Of a stretch of DNA of 39,930 nucleotides, positions 24,426 to 33,016 are shown in pieces. Source of the DNA: CAYTTR01 sp964440805 (GTDB taxonomy: Bacteria; Acidobacteriota; Aminicenantia; Aminicenantales; Aminicenantaceae); contig CAYTTR010000026.1 of the NCBI GenBank assembly GCA_964440805.1, positions 1-39,930 of the forward strand. The letters are read 5' to 3'. Made by a program: the position numbers and the translations under genes. Numbering within the stretch: position 1 is the first letter of the stretch; each line of letters opens with the position of its first letter. The notes under the pieces were generated by a model that saw only the letters and a list, made by a program, of their open reading frames with translations, did no database searches and was not told the origin of the DNA.

Positions 24426-25349
24426 ATGAATAAAGTTGCTTTTCTATTTCCAGGCCAGGGTTCGCAATATACAGGTATGGGGTGGGAATTTTATGAATCT
24501 TCCCCCTTGGCCAGAGATATATTTGCCAGAGCAGACAATGCCTTAGGCTTTAAAATATCTAAACTCTGTTTCGAAGGACCTGAGGAGGAACTGATTCTTA
24601 CTCAAAATACTCAACCAGCTCTCTTAACCGTCAGCTATATTGCTTACGTCCACCTGGGAATAGAACCGGATTTGGCTGCAGGTCATAGCCTGGGAGAGTA
24701 TTCTGCCCTAGTGGCAGCAGGAGCCATTTCTTTTGAGGATGCCCTTCTTCTTGTTTATAAACGGGGAAGATACATGCAAGAAGCAGTTCCCGAAGGAGAA
24801 GGAGCCATGGCTGCGGTGCTTGGGCTTGATTACCATGAAGTCAAAAAGAATATCTCTAAAGTTAAATCTGGAATTGTGGCTGTAGCAAACTGGAACTCCA
24901 AAGAACAGGTTGTCATTTCCGGCCATAAAAAAGCAGTGGAGGAAGCTCTGTTGTCAATGGAAAAGCCCCGTTTTGTCTATCTTCCCGTCAGTGCGCCTTT
25001 TCATTGTATGCTTATGAAACCAGCCGAGAAAAAGCTGTCTAAGGATCTTGACCGAGTAGAATTTCATGATCTTCAGTTTCCTGTTATTTCTAATGTGAAG
25101 GCAACAGTTATAAACAGGGGAGAGGAAGCCCGGGCCGCATTAAAAAAACAGGTAGCTGAAACGGTACTCTGGTATAAATCCATGCTCAAACTAAAGGAGG
25201 AGAAGATTCAAACTGTGATGGAACTTGGAGCGGGAAAGGTGCTTTCGAACCTGATGAAAAGGATCAGCCGGGGTTGGAAAAATCCTCCTGAAATTTATCA
25301 AGCAGGAGACCCCCTTTCCTTGGATAGAGTAAAGAAGAGTCTTGGTTGA
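24426..25349 (+). CDS. fabD: Malonyl-CoA:ACP transacylase FabD
   Basis: FabD loads malonyl groups onto acyl carrier protein to start each round of fatty acid synthesis in the cytoplasm. The start has AAGGAG eight bases upstream. FLFPGQGSQYTGMGWEF, the nucleophile Ser88 in AAGHSLGEYSALVAAG, the Arg motif YKRGRYMQEAV, catalytic His at about residue 193 in SAPFHCMLMKPA, and the late ELGAGKVLSNLMKR block are all present. Length of 307 residues is normal. It follows the SurA-like gene by 28 bases and converges on pgsA with one base between the stops. No other fab genes are present in the window. Confidence 0.95.
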   Translation: MNKVAFLFPGQGSQYTGMGWEFYESSPLARDIFARADNALGFKISKLCFEGPEEELILTQNTQPALLTVSYIAYVHLGIEPDLAAGHSLGEYSALVAAGAISFEDALLLVYKRGRYMQEAVPEGEGAMAAVLGLDYHEVKKNISKVKSGIVAVANWNSKEQVVISGHKKAVEEALLSMEKPRFVYLPVSAPFHCMLMKPAEKKLSKDLDRVEFHDLQFPVISNVKATVINRGEEARAALKKQVAETVLWYKSMLKLKEEKIQTVMELGAGKVLSNLMKRISRGWKNPPEIYQAGDPLSLDRVKKSLG

Positions 25350-25350
25350 T

Positions 25351-25893
25351 TCAGGAATGTCTTCTGAGGACTTCAGGGCCGTATTTCCAGTAATATTCTC
25401 CGGCTGAAAATAAGGCAGAAATGATGACCAGCCACAATCCTATCTCAGCTAGAATATAGAATCCAGCCAGATTCTTTTCTCCCAGGATTAGAAGGGAAAA
25501 AGTAATGGCTTCAGAATTCATCTTGAGTTTTCCCCAGGGAGAGGCAGCTATGGAGATCCCTTTAGAGGAGGCGATAGCCCTGAAGCCAGTAACAGCTACT
25601 TCTCTTCCTATGATGACTATAGCCATCCAGGCTGCAATTGAACCAAGCTCTACCAGGCAGATAATCACAGCAATAATAATAAGCTTATCAGCGGTGGGAT
25701 CAAGAAGTTCTCCCAGAGAAGTTTTCTTGTTTTTTCGTCGGGCCCAGAATCCATCCAGCATGTCAGTCAGCATGGCAAGAAGAAAGATAATGAAAGCGAT
25801 GATTTCTTTTCCCTGGAAATCAGAAAGCAGGATTATTACCAATATCGGCACAGCCACTATTCTTAGAAGTGTAAGAAAATTTGGTCCGTTCAT
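25351..25893 (-). CDS. pgsA: CDP-diacylglycerol-glycerol-3-phosphate 3-phosphatidyltransferase
   Basis: PgsA makes phosphatidylglycerol phosphate in the inner membrane. The full CDP-alcohol phosphatidyltransferase motif is present: DMLDGFWARR followed by GELLDPTADK, with the four Asp at residues 44, 47, 65 and 69. NGPNFLTLLRIVAVPILV is the usual PgsA start, and IGREVAVTGFRAIASSKG supports PgsA over phosphatidylserine or cardiolipin synthases. Several membrane helices fill the rest of its 180 residues. No clear Shine-Dalgarno site precedes the ATG. It converges on fabD; the amidase gene lies upstream on the same strand. Confidence 0.92.
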   Translation of the reverse strand: MNGPNFLTLLRIVAVPILVIILLSDFQGKEIIAFIIFLLAMLTDMLDGFWARRKNKKTSLGELLDPTADKLIIIAVIICLVELGSIAAWMAIVIIGREVAVTGFRAIASSKGISIAASPWGKLKMNSEAITFSLLILGEKNLAGFYILAEIGLWLVIISALFSAGEYYWKYGPEVLRRHS

Positions 25894-25959
25894 TTTTATT
25901 GAGATTACTACATCCTTCCCTGGAAGTAAAGAGAACCAGAGGAGTCTTGGGGCTTTATT

Positions 25960-27504
25960 TCAATTAAATTTCTTGGGAGGCCGGCGGTGCCGGGTAGCCT
26001 GTTCGTAGGAATAGGATATCTGAAGTAAACCTGCTTCATTGAAGTGTTTGGCTACAATTTGAAGACCGGCAGGATATTTTCCATAGGTAAATCCCATGGG
26101 TACGGTAATAGCAGGCATGCCTGTATGCGGAGGAATTAACTGGCTGTTGTCACCGGCCGGGCTTTTATCATCTCCCAGTTTCCGGGGAGGATTATTCCAG
26201 GTGGGATAAACAATGTAATCAACATTCTGTTCTTCCATGGCTTTCAGAACAGCCTCACGGAAAGCTATGTTACGGGGTTCGTGGTAGATGTCCTCACAGG
26301 GTTTTTGACGGGATGAAACTTCCAATGATTCATAAAGACGGTTTTTTATGTAAAGAGAAAACTTTCCAGAATTGTAAACCTCAACAAGGTTTTTCACCGG
26401 AGCTCTACCTTCTAAGGAAGCCAAGTACTGATTGATGTCATAGTGGAAAGTGTTGCACCATATGTTATTGGTGAGTTTCCCAAAGTAGGGAATCTCAAAA
26501 GGATCAACTATTATGGCTCCTTCTTTTTTCATGTCCAGGATAGCCTGCTCGAACAATTCAATAATCTGGGGGTCGGCAGTAGGCAAGTTGGGATAGAACC
26601 TGAAAACACCGATCCTTGCTCCTCGGAGCCCTTCTTTCTGAAGAAATTGAGTATAATTTTCCGGAATCTTTCCCTGGCAAAGCTCAGTGATGGGATCTTC
26701 CGGATCGTATCCAGCGATAATTTCAAGAACCTTAACTGTGTCTTCTACTGTCCGGCACATAGGCCCGCCTATATCGTTCCGATTGTAAAGGGGGATGATT
26801 CCATCTCTGCTGGTCAATCCCATGGTAGAGCGGAGTCCTACCAGACAGCAGTGCGCTGAAGGCCCCCGGATGGAATTTCCAGTATCTGTTCCCAGTCCAA
26901 CTGTACCGAAATTGGCAGCTATTGCCGCAGCTGTTCCTCCGCTTGAGCCAGCAGGAACTCTTTCTAAATCATAAGGATTCCGGGTGATCCCGGCTACTGA
27001 ACTCTGGGTGACATACGGACTGAAAGCCCATTCCGCCATATTGGATTTTGCCAGAATAATAGCTCCTGCTTCTCTTAGTTTTTTTACCTGGAAAGAGTCA
27101 TCAGGAGGGATAAAACCTTTTAGAGCTTCAGAGCCGGCGGTGGTAGGCATATCCTTGGTTTCATAATTGTCCTTGACTATGACTGGAATGCCATGAAGGG
27201 GTTTGAGTTTCCCGGTGAGGCGGAATTCGTTGTCCAGTTCATCAGCTCTGTCAATTGCCTTGGGATTGATAATCACAATGGAGTTTAGTAAGGTTTTTTT
27301 GTCGTATTTTTCGATTCGTTTTATATATGTTTCCACCAGCTCCCGGCAGGTGAGATCTCCGGAAAGATAAGCTCGATGGATTTCTTCGATTGTGGTTTCT
27401 ACAACCGGGAATTTTTTCTCTTTCGCTGCTTTTTGACATGATGCGAACAAGGCAATTAGTAAGATCACAAAGAAGATAATAAATTTAGGATGAGAAAGGC
27501 GCAT
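25960..27504 (-). CDS. Amidase-signature-family lipoprotein
   Basis: This is a 514-residue amidase with the Ser-cisSer-Lys triad. The Lys is in LHGIPVIVKDNYETKD, and the two serines are in RVPAGSSGGTAAAIAANFGT and in LGTDTGNSIRGPSAHC, where Asn replaces the usual second Gly. The N-terminus (FFVILLIALFASC) is a lipoprotein signal with lipidation at Cys, so it is anchored in the envelope rather than being the cytoplasmic GatA subunit. The C-terminus (ITVPMGFTYGKYPAGLQIVA) is typical. AAAGGAG precedes the ATG by six bases. It hydrolyses amide bonds; with the M3 and C69 peptidases it fits a periplasmic peptide or amide scavenging role. Confidence 0.9.
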   Translation of the reverse strand: MRLSHPKFIIFFVILLIALFASCQKAAKEKKFPVVETTIEEIHRAYLSGDLTCRELVETYIKRIEKYDKKTLLNSIVIINPKAIDRADELDNEFRLTGKLKPLHGIPVIVKDNYETKDMPTTAGSEALKGFIPPDDSFQVKKLREAGAIILAKSNMAEWAFSPYVTQSSVAGITRNPYDLERVPAGSSGGTAAAIAANFGTVGLGTDTGNSIRGPSAHCCLVGLRSTMGLTSRDGIIPLYNRNDIGGPMCRTVEDTVKVLEIIAGYDPEDPITELCQGKIPENYTQFLQKEGLRGARIGVFRFYPNLPTADPQIIELFEQAILDMKKEGAIIVDPFEIPYFGKLTNNIWCNTFHYDINQYLASLEGRAPVKNLVEVYNSGKFSLYIKNRLYESLEVSSRQKPCEDIYHEPRNIAFREAVLKAMEEQNVDYIVYPTWNNPPRKLGDDKSPAGDNSQLIPPHTGMPAITVPMGFTYGKYPAGLQIVAKHFNEAGLLQISYSYEQATRHRRPPKKFN

Positions 27505-27589
27505 GGAATTCTCCTTTTACCACGTTCTTTCTGGCAGCCCTGCAACTAACCAAAGCAAGTCAAAAATCCAGTTTCTCGGCACCTATTTC

Positions 27590-29707
27590 TTAATCAATCA
27601 GGCCCTTTCTTTTAAGCAAAGGTTCAACCTTGGGTTCTGATCCTCTGAACCGGATATAAAGAGTCATAGGATCATCGGTTCCGCCTTTAGCAAGAATATT
27701 TTCTCTGAAAGAACGGGCTGATTCTTTATCGAAAAGTCCGGATTCTTTGAATGCCTGAAAAGCATCAGCATCCAGAACTTCAGACCAGATGTAGCTGTAA
27801 TATCCCGCCGAGTAACCCCCGGAGAAAATGTGGTTAAAATAGGTGCTCCGGTAACGAACGATAATTTCTGGAATTAATCCCATTTTCTGAAGACAATCTT
27901 CCTCGAAAGCCATGACCTCTTTTTTTAGAGGCTCTTGAAGGGTATGCCAGTCCATATCCAGAAAGGCAGCAGCCAAGTATTCTACGGTGGCGAAGCCCTG
28001 ATTGAAATACTGGGCCCGGTTCATTTTCTCGATGAATTCCTGGGGGATAACTTCTTCTGTCTGGTAATGCCGGGCAAACAATTTTAACATTTCAGGTTCT
28101 TTCACCCAGTTTTCCATTATCTGGGACGGAAGTTCCACGAAATCACGGGGGACAGACGTTCCTGATAATTTACGATAGGTGCAATCGGAGAGAAGCCCGT
28201 GAAGGGCATGGCCGAATTCGTGAAAAAGTGTGTTCACTTCATCAAAGCTTAACAGAGATGGGGTGTCTGAGGTCGGCTTGGAAAAGTTGCCTACATTACA
28301 AATGAGTGGTAACACTTTTTCACTATTGATTCTGTATTGTTTCCGGAAAGAATTCATCCAGGCTCCACCTCTTTTACTGGCTCTTGGAAAATAGTCAGTG
28401 TAGAGTATCCCTATGTGGCTGCCGTCAGCCTCTTTCACTTCAAATACTTTTACTTCTGGATGATAAATGGGAATATCATTCCTTTCTACAAACTGAAGAC
28501 CATAAAGTTTGTTGGTTAGAGTAAAAACTCCTTGCAACACATTTTCCAATTTGAAGTAAGGCCGGAGCATTTCTTCATCCAGGTCATACTTGGCTTTTTT
28601 AAGTTTTTCTGCATAATACCACCAATCCCAGGGTTGGAGCTTAAAATCTCCTTTTTCCTGGTCAATCATTTTTTGTAATTCTTGTGCTTCTTCTTTGGCT
28701 TTTTGAAGGGCTGGTTCCCAAACCTGGTTAAGAAATTCATAGACATTTTTAGGATTTTTCGCCATGTTTTCTTCGAGCACGTAATGAGCGTGAGAGGGGT
28801 ATCCGAGGAGATTTGCTCTTTCAAGCCTAAGAGCAGCCATTTTGGCAGCATTGGCTTTGTTGTCATATTGGTTGTTGTTGTTTCCCAGATTAATATAGGC
28901 TTTAAAGATTTTTTCCCTCAATTGGCGGCGTGGAGAGTACTGTAGAAAAGGAATCCAACTTGGTTTATGAAGGGTAAATACCCATTTATCTGCATAGCCT
29001 TTTTCCTTGGCTGTTTCAGCGGCTGCCCGAATGACATTTTGAGGAAGACCGGCTAAGTCTTCTTCATTGTCAATTATCATCTCAAAGGAATTGGTTTCTT
29101 TAAGAACATTCTCTCCGTACTTGAGAGAAAGAAGAGAAAGTTCTTTGTTTATTTCTCTTAATCTCTCCTTCTTTTCTTCATTTAATTCAACCCCGGAACG
29201 AATGAAATCTTTGTAATAATCCTCGAGAAGCTTTTTTTGTTCCTGAGTTAAATCCAGGTCTTTTCGCTGTTCATATACGGTTTTAAGGCGCTGGAAGAGC
29301 TTTTTATTCAAGTAGATGTCATCGTAATGCTGCGAGAGGTGAGGAGACATTTCTTCGGCTATAGATTGAAGAGAGTCACTGGTATGGGCGGATAGCATGT
29401 TTTGAAAAACGTTTCTTGTTCTTATCAAAAGGCTGCCGCTTCGGTCTAAAGCTTCGACTGTATTCTGGAAGGTGGGAGGTTCTGGGTCTTCTATTGTAGC
29501 CTGAATTTCTTCCTTGTGCTTTTGCATCCCTTCAGTTAAAGCAGGCTTGTAATGTTCTTCGGTGATTACCTGGAATGGAGGTGTTCCGAAAGGAGTGTCA
29601 AATTCACTAAAGAAAGGATTCTCAGCTTCAGCAGAAGGGATTTCTTCTTTGGCACAGGAGAAGACAAGCAATCCTGAAATAAGAATAAGTAAAAAAGTTT
29701 TTTTCAT
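27590..29707 (-). CDS. M3-family zinc metallopeptidase (Dcp/oligopeptidase type), lipoprotein
   Basis: This 705-residue peptidase cleaves oligopeptides or removes C-terminal dipeptides. The zinc motif HEFGHALH is at about residue 496, followed by VPRDFVELPSQIMENW, which supplies the third ligand (Glu) of M3 peptidases. The late FSGGYSAGYYSYIWSEVLDA is also characteristic. The N-terminus MKKTFLLILISGLLVFSC is a lipoprotein signal, so the enzyme is tethered in the periplasm, unlike cytoplasmic PrlC. AAAGGAG lies upstream of the ATG. It is separated from the amidase by 85 bases, so the two may be co-transcribed. Confidence 0.93.
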   Translation of the reverse strand: MKKTFLLILISGLLVFSCAKEEIPSAEAENPFFSEFDTPFGTPPFQVITEEHYKPALTEGMQKHKEEIQATIEDPEPPTFQNTVEALDRSGSLLIRTRNVFQNMLSAHTSDSLQSIAEEMSPHLSQHYDDIYLNKKLFQRLKTVYEQRKDLDLTQEQKKLLEDYYKDFIRSGVELNEEKKERLREINKELSLLSLKYGENVLKETNSFEMIIDNEEDLAGLPQNVIRAAAETAKEKGYADKWVFTLHKPSWIPFLQYSPRRQLREKIFKAYINLGNNNNQYDNKANAAKMAALRLERANLLGYPSHAHYVLEENMAKNPKNVYEFLNQVWEPALQKAKEEAQELQKMIDQEKGDFKLQPWDWWYYAEKLKKAKYDLDEEMLRPYFKLENVLQGVFTLTNKLYGLQFVERNDIPIYHPEVKVFEVKEADGSHIGILYTDYFPRASKRGGAWMNSFRKQYRINSEKVLPLICNVGNFSKPTSDTPSLLSFDEVNTLFHEFGHALHGLLSDCTYRKLSGTSVPRDFVELPSQIMENWVKEPEMLKLFARHYQTEEVIPQEFIEKMNRAQYFNQGFATVEYLAAAFLDMDWHTLQEPLKKEVMAFEEDCLQKMGLIPEIIVRYRSTYFNHIFSGGYSAGYYSYIWSEVLDADAFQAFKESGLFDKESARSFRENILAKGGTDDPMTLYIRFRGSEPKVEPLLKRKGLID

Positions 29708-29828
29708 TTATTTTCTCCTTTATCCTGGATGTTCGGTCTAAAAAATAACCTCTTCTTTTATAATATAATAAAAAAACATATTCTTAGACAACCTTTACTT
29801 TTTTAGGTTTTACATCAGTCCTTTTCAC

Positions 29829-29857
29829 TTGAAAAAGAAAAGGTCTGTGGTTATAGT
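29829..29857 (+). promoter_or_regulatory. Sigma-70-type promoter of mutS
   Basis: TTGAAA (29829-29834) and TATAGT (29852-29857) are separated by exactly 17 bases. Transcription would start near 29864, only about six bases before the mutS ATG at 29870. No Shine-Dalgarno sequence is present there, so the mRNA may be leaderless. Confidence 0.55.
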
Positions 29858-29869
29858 TGAACCAGTATT

Positions 29870-32512
29870 ATGGCTGAAAAAAAGAATGTTACTCCCATGA
29901 TGGAGCAGTATTTCCAGATAAAGAAAAAGTACCCGGATACGTTGCTTTTTTTCCGCCTGGGTGATTTTTACGAGCTTTTTTATGAGGATGCCAAAAGCGC
30001 TTCTTCTGTGCTGGATATCACCTTAACTTCCCGGCAAAAGGTCCCCATGTGCGGAGTTCCTTACCACGCTGCAGATTCTTATTTAGCCAAGCTGTTAAGA
30101 AAAGGATTTAAAGTTGCCATTTGTGAGCAAGTTGAGGATGCCGGGAAAGCCAAAGGGATAGTCCGGCGTGAGGTGGTTAAAATTTTGACTCCTGGAACAG
30201 CCCTGGAAGTGGATACTGCTGAAATAAGGGAGAACTCATATGTGGTTAGTGTGATTTTTCAGGAGAATGATTGGGGAGCGGCTTTTCTTGATCTTGCCTC
30301 GGGCATAGTTAAAACTTCCCAGAATTCAGGGGAAGAAAAGAGGATTCTTTCTGATGAGCTTTTCAAGCTGAATCCAAGAGAGATTATTTTTCCATCTGAA
30401 CAGGAGAAGAGAGTTTTGGAGCTGCTTCAAAAAAACGAAACATCCGGTGTTACTTTGACTCCTCTGGAAGACTGGATTTTTGAGTTTTCCAAGGCCAAGA
30501 ATTTGCTCTTAGATCTTTTTGAGGTCAGTCTGCTTTCCGGATTCGGTTTGGAAGGCAAAGATCTGGCAGTCTGTGCTTCAGGAGCTCTGCTCCACTATCT
30601 CAAGCAGCTCAGAAAAGATTCTCTTTCACTGGTCAAAAGTCTCTCTTTTATCCAAAGTCATGACTTTATGACCCTTGATGCTACTACTGTCAAAAACCTC
30701 GAATTGATAAGAAACCTAAGAGATGGGAGTAAAAAGGGGTCTCTTCTGGATATTATTGATTACACCTTGACTCCTATGGGAGCCCGTCTTCTCCGGAGCT
30801 GGTTACTCCAGCCTCTCATGGATTGCCAGATTATTAATGAGAGATTGGCCTGTGTGGAAGACTTAAGCCAGAAAACTATTAAAAGACAGGAACTCAGGGA
30901 ATACCTGAAGGGAATTCAGGACCTTGAAAGGTTGACGGCCAGAATTACAGTGGGAGTAGCTCATCCCAGAGACCTTGTTTCTTTGAAGAATTCTCTTATA
31001 AAGCTTCCAGATATAAAACAGAGTCTTGAAGCTTTTAACTCCAAAATAATCCATGATATCCGAAAAAACTGGGATGATGCCCAAGACATTGTCTCTCTCA
31101 TCGAAGAATCAATAAATGAAGAACCTTCCCATCTCCTCACTGAAGGTGGGATTATCAAGGATGGTTATAACTCAGAGCTTGATGATTTGCGGAAACTTAG
31201 CCACTCGGGAAAACAATTTATTTCCCGGATGGAACAGAAAGAGCGGAAAAGAACGGGGATTTCTTCGCTGAAAGTACGTTTCAATAAAGTTTTTGGCTAT
31301 TATATCGAAGTAACCAAACCAAATCTCCGGCTTGTTCCCCAGGATTATATCCGGAAACAGACTTTGATTAATTCTGAACGATTCATCACTCCTGAATTAA
31401 AGGATTATGAAGAAAAAGTTTTAAAGGCTGAAGAGAGGATTGCTGAGCTTGAATACCAGCTGTTTCTTAAGGTAAGAAAAAAAATCGGAGAACAATCATC
31501 AAGGCTGCACCAAATATCGAACAGCTTAGCTGTACTGGATACTCTTTGTTCATTGGCAGAGCTGGCTGTTTTGAGGGGATATTCCCGGCCTGGGGTTGAT
31601 AACAGTGACAGAATCAGGATTGTAGAAGGACGCCATCCGGTAATTGAAGTCATGAATGAAGAACCTTTTATTCCCAATGACTGTAGCTTGGACTCGAAGG
31701 AAAACCAGATTTTGATAGTTACAGGGCCAAATATGGGGGGAAAGTCCACTTACCTCCGGCAAGTGGCTCTGATTTCCATCCTTGCCCAAGCAGGCTCCTT
31801 TGTCCCGGCCGGGGAAGCGGAGTTGGGAGTTGTTGACCGGATCTTCACCAGGATTGGGGCCATGGATTTTCTCAGCGTGGGGCAGTCAACCTTTATGGTG
31901 GAAATGCTGGAGACAGCTAATATACTAAATAACGCAACTCCCAAAAGCTTGATTCTATTGGATGAAATCGGCCGAGGAACCAGTACCTTTGACGGGCTCA
32001 GTATTGCTTGGGCAGTGGCTGAGCATCTTCATGATAAAAAAGAGGTCAGGTCCAAGGCACTTTTTGCCACTCATTATCATGAACTAACCGAGCTTTCCTT
32101 GACCATGGAAAGAGTGAAAAACTTACATGTATCGGTTCAGGAAAAAAAGGGAGAAGTGGTTTTTTTAAGAAAAATTCTTCCCGGTCCCTCTGATAAAAGC
32201 TATGGGATTCATGTAGCCAAGCTGGCCGGCCTTCCTTCTCAGGTAATAGAAAGAGCCAGGGAAATCCTTTTCAATCTGGAGAAGAAAGAATTCGATTCAG
32301 AAGGGCAGCCCGTCCTGGCTTATAGAAAAAAAATAAAAAAGAACAGGAACCAACTCTTACTTTTCAGGGAAGACAGAGAAAGGATATTTTTGGAGGAACT
32401 GAAAGAGGAAATTGAAAAATGCTCTCTGGATTCACTTTCACCCCTGGAAGCTTTGAACCTTCTTCATAAATTAAAAGAAAAAATTAAAAGTGAAGAGAAA
32501 AAAGATGTTTAA
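29870..32512 (+). CDS. mutS: DNA mismatch repair protein MutS
   Basis: MutS is the mismatch sensor of DNA repair. The mismatch-reading Phe-x-Glu motif is at residues 33-35 (RLGDFYELFYEDA), followed by LDITLTSRQ and MCGVPYHAADSYLAKLLRKG. The core and lever domains contain LNSERFITPELKDYEEK-like sequence (INSERFITPELKDYEEKVL). The ATPase has Walker A at about residues 618-626 (GPNMGGKST), GRGTSTFDGLSIAWAVAEHL, and ATHYHELTEL. Length of 880 residues is typical. There is no ribosome site, and a promoter overlaps the region just upstream. mutL is not in this window. Confidence 0.97.
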   Translation: MAEKKNVTPMMEQYFQIKKKYPDTLLFFRLGDFYELFYEDAKSASSVLDITLTSRQKVPMCGVPYHAADSYLAKLLRKGFKVAICEQVEDAGKAKGIVRREVVKILTPGTALEVDTAEIRENSYVVSVIFQENDWGAAFLDLASGIVKTSQNSGEEKRILSDELFKLNPREIIFPSEQEKRVLELLQKNETSGVTLTPLEDWIFEFSKAKNLLLDLFEVSLLSGFGLEGKDLAVCASGALLHYLKQLRKDSLSLVKSLSFIQSHDFMTLDATTVKNLELIRNLRDGSKKGSLLDIIDYTLTPMGARLLRSWLLQPLMDCQIINERLACVEDLSQKTIKRQELREYLKGIQDLERLTARITVGVAHPRDLVSLKNSLIKLPDIKQSLEAFNSKIIHDIRKNWDDAQDIVSLIEESINEEPSHLLTEGGIIKDGYNSELDDLRKLSHSGKQFISRMEQKERKRTGISSLKVRFNKVFGYYIEVTKPNLRLVPQDYIRKQTLINSERFITPELKDYEEKVLKAEERIAELEYQLFLKVRKKIGEQSSRLHQISNSLAVLDTLCSLAELAVLRGYSRPGVDNSDRIRIVEGRHPVIEVMNEEPFIPNDCSLDSKENQILIVTGPNMGGKSTYLRQVALISILAQAGSFVPAGEAELGVVDRIFTRIGAMDFLSVGQSTFMVEMLETANILNNATPKSLILLDEIGRGTSTFDGLSIAWAVAEHLHDKKEVRSKALFATHYHELTELSLTMERVKNLHVSVQEKKGEVVFLRKILPGPSDKSYGIHVAKLAGLPSQVIERAREILFNLEKKEFDSEGQPVLAYRKKIKKNRNQLLLFREDRERIFLEELKEEIEKCSLDSLSPLEALNLLHKLKEKIKSEEKKDV

Positions 32513-32551
32513 TCTATATCGTTTCTTTGGTTAATCTGATCAGGATTGAGA

Positions 32552-32881
32552 TTAGAAGTTTTCGGAGTCTTCATCGTAATCTAAATCTTCTTCTTCATCC
32601 TCCTCGGAGAAGTCATCGAAACTGCTTTCCTCATCGTAAAGAGTTTCTCCAACTTCTTCTTTCCGCTTTTCTATTGCCAGCAGGAATTCATCCTTATCTT
32701 CATACCGGCGAAGAAAGTTTGAAGCGGAATCACTGTAGAGAAGTTCTAAAAAATCATCTTCTATTTTGCAGAAGACTGATTTGAAATGTCCTGACTGAAG
32801 ATCTCCTACAGTTTCTTTGATCTCGGCTTCATTTTTAATGGTATCAAGAGTTAACCAGCTTGTTATTTCTATCTCTTCCAT
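32552..32881 (-). CDS. Acidic hypothetical protein
   Basis: The ATG at 32881, with GGGAG upstream, gives about 109 residues starting MEEIEITSWLTLDTIKNEAE; an earlier ATG at 32908 lacks support. The N-terminal 75 residues look globular, with alternating helix and strand (FKSVFCKIEDDFLELLYSDS, NFLRRYEDKDEFLLAIEKRK). The last 35 are almost all Asp, Glu and Ser (FSEEDEEEDLDYDEDSENF) and probably disordered. I do not recognise the family. It is divergent from clpB and convergent with mutS. An acidic tail like this could bind basic proteins or metal, but this is speculation. Confidence 0.6.
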   Translation of the reverse strand: MEEIEITSWLTLDTIKNEAEIKETVGDLQSGHFKSVFCKIEDDFLELLYSDSASNFLRRYEDKDEFLLAIEKRKEEVGETLYDEESSFDDFSEEDEEEDLDYDEDSENF

Positions 32882-32919
32882 TCCTGTCTCCCAAGAAAAA
32901 AATAACAATTTTTATTAAT

Positions 32920-32948
32920 TTGTCAAGAAGAAAAAAATAAAATAATTA
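32920..32948 (+). promoter_or_regulatory. Possible promoter of clpB
   Basis: TTGTCA (32920-32925) and TAATTA (32943-32948) are separated by 17 bases in the AT-rich gap between the acidic gene and clpB. The leader would be about 60 bases. I see no CIRCE inverted repeat and no clear heat-shock sigma-32 element, so a housekeeping promoter is the simplest reading. Confidence 0.35.
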
Positions 32949-33016
32949 TTCTCTCTATCCAAGATACGGCTTTATCCCGCTTTGAAGATGATTTAAAATA
33001 ATAATGGAGGCCTGAC

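Noticed and set aside
32941..33016. CIRCE or sigma-32 heat-shock element upstream of clpB
   Set aside because: No TTAGCACTC-N9-GAGTGCTAA-like inverted repeat and no good CTTGAA/CCCCAT pair is present.
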